Source: Pseudonocardia terrae (GTDB lineage Bacteria > Actinomycetota > Actinomycetes > Mycobacteriales > Pseudonocardiaceae). From it: DNA of 62,457 nt. Each line of letters begins with the position of its first letter. Position 1 is the first letter of the stretch. Both the position numbers and the translations under genes were made by a program. The notes under the pieces are model-generated. The model made no database searches, had not been told where the DNA came from, and saw only the letters and a program-made list of their open reading frames with translations. Positions 58,507 through 62,457 of the stretch are shown here, one piece after another. Location of the stretch: the NCBI RefSeq assembly GCF_021343995.1, contig NZ_JAJTTE010000045.1, forward strand, positions 1-62,457, in the 5' to 3' direction.

Positions 58507-59280
58507 ATGGGGGACCGTGACGACGGGGACTGGCTGGAGTTCACGGCCGAGCTGCTCCGGGAGCCGCTGACGGAGCTGCCGCTGGATCGCGTCACGAGAA
58601 TGCTGCGGGAGACGTTCGATGCGCCGGCGATCGGGACCGGCGGTATCGGGCCCGAGGGCCCGGTGGGGGACGAGATCTATCCGTTCGACGCGGAGCTGTG
58701 CGGGCACCGCGAGGACATGCTGGCCTGGGGGCGCCTCCACGCCGTCGACAACCCGATCGCCCAGTACTTCCTGGCCACCACGGACATCCGTCCGGTGCAG
58801 ATCGCGGACGTTCCCGCCACCGTCGCGGACCGGCGCGTGTACGGCGAGGGAGCAGCGCTGGCGAGGGACTGCGGGGTGCCGCAGCAGCTCGGCCTGCCGA
58901 CCGGTCGCAACGGCGCCGCGACGCACGTGCTGGTGGTCGGCCGGGCGCGGCCCTTCACGGCCGCGGACCTCCGCCTCGCCGACCGGATCTGGCAGCTGCT
59001 GATCGGCCTCGACCGCCAGGCCCGTGCCTATTCGGCCGCGCTGCGCAACGCCTCGCCCTCGGGACGGGCCGTCGCCCGCTCCATCCGCCTCACCCCGCGT
59101 GAGCGCGCGGTGCTGGGGCTGCTCGCCGAGGGGCTGACCGCGGGGGCGATCGCCCGGCGGCTCGACATCGCGGAGCGCACCGTCCACAAGCACCTGGAGC
59201 GCTGCTACTCCAAGCTCGGGGTGGCGGACCGACTCACCGCGGTGCTGGCCGCGCAGCGGTTGGGGCTGGTGGCCGCCTGA
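58507..59280 (+). CDS. LuxR-type HTH regulator, paralogue B
   Basis: 257 residues. Architecture as paralogue A: an N-terminal domain (LEFTAELLREPLTELPLDRV) and a C-terminal HTH LTPRERAVLGLLAEGLTAGA then IARRLDIAERTVHKHLERCY, almost identical to A. The middle part differs (LPTGRNGAATHVLVVGRARP), so the two probably recognise different signals but similar DNA. A TGGCTGGAGTTC start region resembles A, indicating duplication. No cognate kinase is nearby. Confidence 0.85.
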   Translation: MGDRDDGDWLEFTAELLREPLTELPLDRVTRMLRETFDAPAIGTGGIGPEGPVGDEIYPFDAELCGHREDMLAWGRLHAVDNPIAQYFLATTDIRPVQIADVPATVADRRVYGEGAALARDCGVPQQLGLPTGRNGAATHVLVVGRARPFTAADLRLADRIWQLLIGLDRQARAYSAALRNASPSGRAVARSIRLTPRERAVLGLLAEGLTAGAIARRLDIAERTVHKHLERCYSKLGVADRLTAVLAAQRLGLVAA

Positions 59281-59448
59281 GACACCGGCCCCAGTGGATG
59301 TGACCCTGAGAGGCGTAGAGCCTCCCTCGTTCGGCCGAACGGCTGGATACGCAAAGTTGTCGATGCCCCCGTCCGGGGCGGAAGAGCACGATGTGCTCGA
59401 GCCGTCGAAGGGGCGGCGGCCCAGGGGTGGCACCCATCGGGTGTCCGA

Positions 59449-59482
59449 CCCGGCGCGGGGCAGGGCACGGCCCCGCGCCGGG
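59449..59482. terminator. hairpin downstream of LuxR paralogue B
   Basis: CCCGGCGCGGGG (59449-59460) and CCCCGCGCCGGG (59471-59482) pair over 12 bp, loop 10 bases. It lies between convergent genes and probably serves both directions. Confidence 0.6.
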
Positions 59483-59525
59483 CATCCCGTCGCCCGTCCT
59501 CCGTGAGCCTCTCCTGAGAACCCGA

Positions 59526-59556
59526 ACGGCACCCGGCCGGTGGGCGCGGGTGCCGT
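59526..59556. terminator. glpX-proximal hairpin
   Basis: ACGGCACCCG (59526-59535) and CGGGTGCCGT (59547-59556), 10 bp perfect, located 14 bases after the glpX stop. Likely its terminator. Confidence 0.6.
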
Positions 59557-59569
59557 GCGGGCGTGACGG

Positions 59570-60619
59570 TCAGGGCAGCGGCGGGGCCTCGACGTCCTCG
59601 TGGGTGGGGCTGTCGAAGTCGATCGAGGCGTACTCGCGCAGCTTGGTGAGCCGGTGGTAGCCGTCGATCAGCCGCACGGTGCCGGACTTCGACCGCATGA
59701 CGATGGACTGCGTGGTGCAGCCGCCGGCGCGGTAGTGCACGCCGCGCAGCAGGTCCCCGTCGGTGACGCCGGTGGCGCAGAAGAACACGTTCTCGCCGGT
59801 CACGAGCTCGTTCGTGGTGAGTACGCGGTCCAGGTCGTGCCCGGCGGCGATCGCCTTGGCGCGCTCCTCGTCGTCCTTGGGCCAGAGCCGGCCCTGGATC
59901 TCGCCGCCCATGCACTTCAGGGCGGCGGCCGCGATGATGCCCTCCGGCGTGCCGCCGATGCCGACGAGCATGTCGACGCCGGTGGACGGACGGGCCGCGG
60001 CGATGGCGCCGGCCACGTCGCCGTCGGAGATGAACCGGATCCGGGCGCCGGTGTCGCGCACGTCCTTGACGAGCTGCTCGTGGCGGGGGCGGTCGAGGAT
60101 GGTGACCGTGACGTCGCGGACGTCGATCTCCTTGGCCCGGGCGACCGCGCGGATGTTGTCGCCCACCGGCTTGGTGATGTCGATGTGGCCCGCGGCGTCG
60201 GGGCCGACGGCGAGCTTCTCCATGTAGAACACGGCCGACGGGTCGAACATCGCGTCCCGCTCGGCGACGGCGAGCACGGCCAGGGCGTTGGGCATGCCCT
60301 TGGCCATCAGGGTGGTGCCGTCGATGGGGTCGACGGCGACGTCGCACCAGGCGCCCTCGCCGTTGCCGACCTGCTCGCCGTTGTAGAGCATGGGCGCCTC
60401 GTCCTTCTCGCCCTCGCCGATCACGACGATCCCGCGCATCGACACGGTCCCGATCAGGTGGCGCATGGCGTCGACGGCCGCCCCGTCGCCGCCGTTCTTG
60501 TCGCCGCGGCCGACCCAGCGGCCCGCCGCCATCGCGGCGGCCTCGGTGACCCGCACCAGCTCCATCGCCAGGTTGCGGTCCGGGGCCTCGCGGCGTCGCT
60601 CGGGCTTGGGTCCAGTCAT
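59570..60619 (-). CDS. glpX: fructose-1,6-bisphosphatase, class II (GlpX)
   Basis: 349 residues from ATG at 60619, AGGAGG upstream. Removes the 1-phosphate of fructose-1,6-bisphosphate in gluconeogenesis. Motifs are VIGEGEKDEAPMLYNGEQVG (metal Glu), DPIDGTTLMAKGMPNALAVL (DPIDGTT), and YHRLTKLREY near the end. Full length. Rv1099c counterpart and in operon order with fumC in the window's conserved core. Confidence 0.95.
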   Translation of the reverse strand: MTGPKPERRREAPDRNLAMELVRVTEAAAMAAGRWVGRGDKNGGDGAAVDAMRHLIGTVSMRGIVVIGEGEKDEAPMLYNGEQVGNGEGAWCDVAVDPIDGTTLMAKGMPNALAVLAVAERDAMFDPSAVFYMEKLAVGPDAAGHIDITKPVGDNIRAVARAKEIDVRDVTVTILDRPRHEQLVKDVRDTGARIRFISDGDVAGAIAAARPSTGVDMLVGIGGTPEGIIAAAALKCMGGEIQGRLWPKDDEERAKAIAAGHDLDRVLTTNELVTGENVFFCATGVTDGDLLRGVHYRAGGCTTQSIVMRSKSGTVRLIDGYHRLTKLREYASIDFDSPTHEDVEAPPLP

Positions 60620-60811
60620 CGGGCCTCCTTGGCTCGGGTGTGCCGGTCGCATCACAGGGGTCGGCGCCGCGGCCGACCCCCGGCCCCGTCACGCGCGGCG
60701 GGCTCGGCGGCGGGGGATCCGTTCCCGATCCTCGCAGAACCGGAGGCGGTACGGGGTGCAGAGCGACGGACGCCATGCACAACGCCGCACGCGGTGGGGG
60801 ACGATGGAGGG

Positions 60812-61453
60812 GTGAGCGCCGACCCGACCCCCACCCCGCAGAGCCCCCCGGCAGGACCTCCGCCGCCGGGCAAGCCCTCGCGGGGATCGCTGCGCGTGCG
60901 GGACATGCTGATGTGCCTCGCGGTGCTGCTGGTGGTCGTCGCGGTCGGCGGCGGCGTGCGGTCCTGCTCCTTCGCCCCCGGCGGCCCGACCATCGACTCG
61001 GGCACCGCGCCGACGATCGACGCGCCGGCCGAGCTGGCCGACTTCGCGCGGGCCTCCGAGTTCCCGCTGCGCGTCCCGGCGGTCCCGCAGGGCTGGCGGA
61101 GCAACTCCACCGACCGCAGCCCCGTCCAGGACGGCGGCACCGCCGTCCGCGTCGGGTACCTGGCCCCGGACGGCAGGTACCTGCGGCTCGTACAGAGCGA
61201 CGGTGCCGAGGAGTCCGTCGTCGCGAGCGAGGCCGGCGGTCCGCTCGCCGGGACCGGGGTGACCGACGCCGCCGGACTGCGGTGGGTGACCTACCAGAAG
61301 GACGGCGGCGAGCCCTTCCGCGTCGCGACGGCGCCGGACGACCCGCAGGTCCGCTGGCTGATCACCGGCAGCGGCACCGACGCGGACTTCGCCGCGCTGG
61401 CCCAGGCGACCGTTGCCGGGCAGCTCCTTCCCGCGGGCGCCGAGCAGAACTGA
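60812..61453 (+). CDS. DUF4245 membrane-anchored protein (Rv1100-like)
   Basis: 213 residues from GTG at 60812. Pro-rich cytoplasmic N-terminus, one membrane helix (MLMCLAVLLVVVAVGGGVRS near 31-50), then an exported domain with FPLRVPAVPQGWRSNSTDRS and GLRWVTYQKDGGEPFRVATA, typical of DUF4245. It is the divergent neighbour of glpX, as Rv1100 is of Rv1099c. Function unknown, probably at the cell envelope. Confidence 0.8.
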   Translation: MSADPTPTPQSPPAGPPPPGKPSRGSLRVRDMLMCLAVLLVVVAVGGGVRSCSFAPGGPTIDSGTAPTIDAPAELADFARASEFPLRVPAVPQGWRSNSTDRSPVQDGGTAVRVGYLAPDGRYLRLVQSDGAEESVVASEAGGPLAGTGVTDAAGLRWVTYQKDGGEPFRVATAPDDPQVRWLITGSGTDADFAALAQATVAGQLLPAGAEQN

Positions 61454-61487
61454 GCTCCTGCCCAGGGCGCGATGTCGTCCCGCGGGG

Positions 61488-61706
61488 TCAGTCCTCGGCC
61501 TCGGCGTCGGCGAGGACCTTCTCGACCCGCTCCCGCGCCCCGGCCAGGCACTCCTCGCACCGCTTGGCCAGCGCCTCGCCGCGCTCCCAGAGCGCGACCG
61601 TCTCGTCGAGGCCCAGCCCGCCCGTCTCCAGGGCGCGCACGACCTCGACCAGCTCGTCGCGGGCCTGCTCGTAGCCGAGCCCGCCCACCGGGGGACGCTC
61701 ACTCAT
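61488..61706 (-). CDS. xseB: exodeoxyribonuclease VII small subunit
   Basis: 72 residues. Helical hairpin with LGYEQARDELVEVVRALETG and LGLDETVALWERGEALAKRC, the XseB signature. It binds XseA to form exonuclease VII, which degrades single-stranded DNA in repair. It overlaps the xseA stop by 8 bases. Confidence 0.95.
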   Translation of the reverse strand: MSERPPVGGLGYEQARDELVEVVRALETGGLGLDETVALWERGEALAKRCEECLAGARERVEKVLADAEAED

Positions 61707-62457
61707 CGCGGCCATCCTCCACGGCCGCCCCGACGGTCCCGTCGCCGACCCTGATCCGCAGCCGGTCACCCGGCGCGACCTCGGCGGTCGAGCGCAGCAC
61801 CGGCAGGATCTCGTCGCCGGTCCACCGCTGGACGATCGCGTAGCCACGGGCCAGCGTCGCGGCCGGGCCCAGCGCGGTGAGGCGGGCCCGCAGGTGCGCG
61901 ATCTCCGTGCCGTCCCGCTCCACCCGCCGCTCGACGGCCGCACGGGTCGCCGTCCGCAGGCGTTCCAGCTCCTCGTGCCGACGGGCCATGTCCCGCAACG
62001 GGTCGGCGAGCACGGGCCGGGCCCGCAACGCGTCGAGCAGCCGCTGCTCGCGGTCGACCCAGCCGTGCAGCGCGCGCCGGCCGCGGTCGCGCAGCCCGGT
62101 GATCCGCGCGATCTCCTCGGCGAGGTCGGGCACCAGCCGGCGGCCCGCCTCGGTGGGCGTGGAGCACCGCAGGTCGGCCACGTGGTCGACGAGCGGCGTG
62201 TCCGGCTCGTGCCCGATCGCCGACACCACCGGCGTGCGGCACGCGGCCACCGCGCGGCACAGCGTCTCGTCGGAGAAGGGCAGCAGGTCCTCGACGCTGC
62301 CGCCGCCGCGGGCGAGCACGATCACGTCGACCGCCGGGTCCCGGTCGAGGATCCCCAGTGCCTCGAGGATCTGCGCGACGGCGAGTCCGCCCTGGGTGGC
62401 GGTGTTCTCGATCCGGAACTCCACGGCGGGCCAGCGGGCCTGGGCGTTGCTGACGAC
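61699..62457 (-). CDS. xseA: exodeoxyribonuclease VII large subunit (5' end beyond the window)
   Basis: C-terminal 252 residues visible; the start lies past position 62457. The catalytic-domain motifs are VDVIVLARGGGSVEDLLPFS then DETLCRAVAACRTPVVSAIG and HEPDTPLVDHVADLRCSTPT, which contain the metal-binding Asp and RGGGS. A long coiled-coil arm follows, then the C-terminal RGYAIVQRW segment. Continues from xseB with an 8-base overlap. Confidence 0.95.
   Translation of the reverse strand, partial: VVSNAQARWPAVEFRIENTATQGGLAVAQILEALGILDRDPAVDVIVLARGGGSVEDLLPFSDETLCRAVAACRTPVVSAIGHEPDTPLVDHVADLRCSTPTEAGRRLVPDLAEEIARITGLRDRGRRALHGWVDREQRLLDALRARPVLADPLRDMARRHEELERLRTATRAAVERRVERDGTEIAHLRARLTALGPAATLARGYAIVQRWTGDEILPVLRSTAEVAPGDRLRIRVGDGTVGAAVEDGRDE

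Overview
The window is chromosomal DNA from a very GC-rich actinobacterium, most likely of the Pseudonocardiaceae (Pseudonocardia-like). The evidence is the extreme G/C bias at third codon positions, frequent GTG starts, mycothiol-linked genes (mca, an Rv2466c-type nitroreductase homologue) and a gene order that follows the Mycobacterium tuberculosis Rv1077-Rv1108c segment: cbs, metB, greA, mca, an Rv1083-like small membrane protein, a DUF255 protein, hemolysin III, a Z-isoprenyl synthase, phoH2, fumC, glpX, an Rv1100-like DUF4245 protein, xseB and xseA. No rRNA, tRNA, insertion sequence, prophage or CRISPR array was seen.

Layout. 1-9 kb is accessory: the 3' part of a DUF222/HNH endonuclease gene, small enzymes, two esterase-like hydrolases with a PucR-type regulator, a monothiol Rv2466c-like protein and a NodA-family acyltransferase homologue. 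9-15 kb holds a flavin dehydrogenase next to a DUF899 gene remnant, tatA, a Nudix hydrolase, a Bax-inhibitor-like membrane protein and a SigD/ShbA-type sigma factor. 15-29 kb is the conserved sulfur, thiol and envelope block, starting with an HTH-nSTAND protein with an altered Walker A motif. 29-31 kb carries three paralogous small secreted proteins. Each has its own promoter, a shared upstream box and a predicted stem-loop at the very 5' end of its mRNA. 31-43 kb has a DUF885 protein, phoH2, a DMF-amidase-like lipoprotein, guaB1, a flavin oxidase, ATP-dependent DNA ligase, a DinB-like protein and a DUF485/acetate-type symporter pair.

43-51 kb is a divergent acyl-CoA catabolic cluster (CoA ligase, amidohydrolase, enoyl-CoA hydratase and CoA transferase facing TetR, an APH-DUF6285 kinase-like protein and a quinone oxidoreductase) with two identical TetR-type palindromes between the halves. 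51-56 kb is a WYL regulator with a perfect 16-bp-arm palindrome at its start codon, then a polyamine/AEP-type ABC importer operon. 56-62 kb returns to the conserved core (fumC flanked by two paralogous LuxR-type regulators, glpX, DUF4245, xseB, xseA).

Regulation. Several genes have a TAnnnT hexamer 6-7 bp before the start codon, which predicts leaderless mRNAs. Many convergent or operon ends carry clear GC-rich hairpins. A hairpin followed by a T run lies in the greA leader, so greA may be attenuated.
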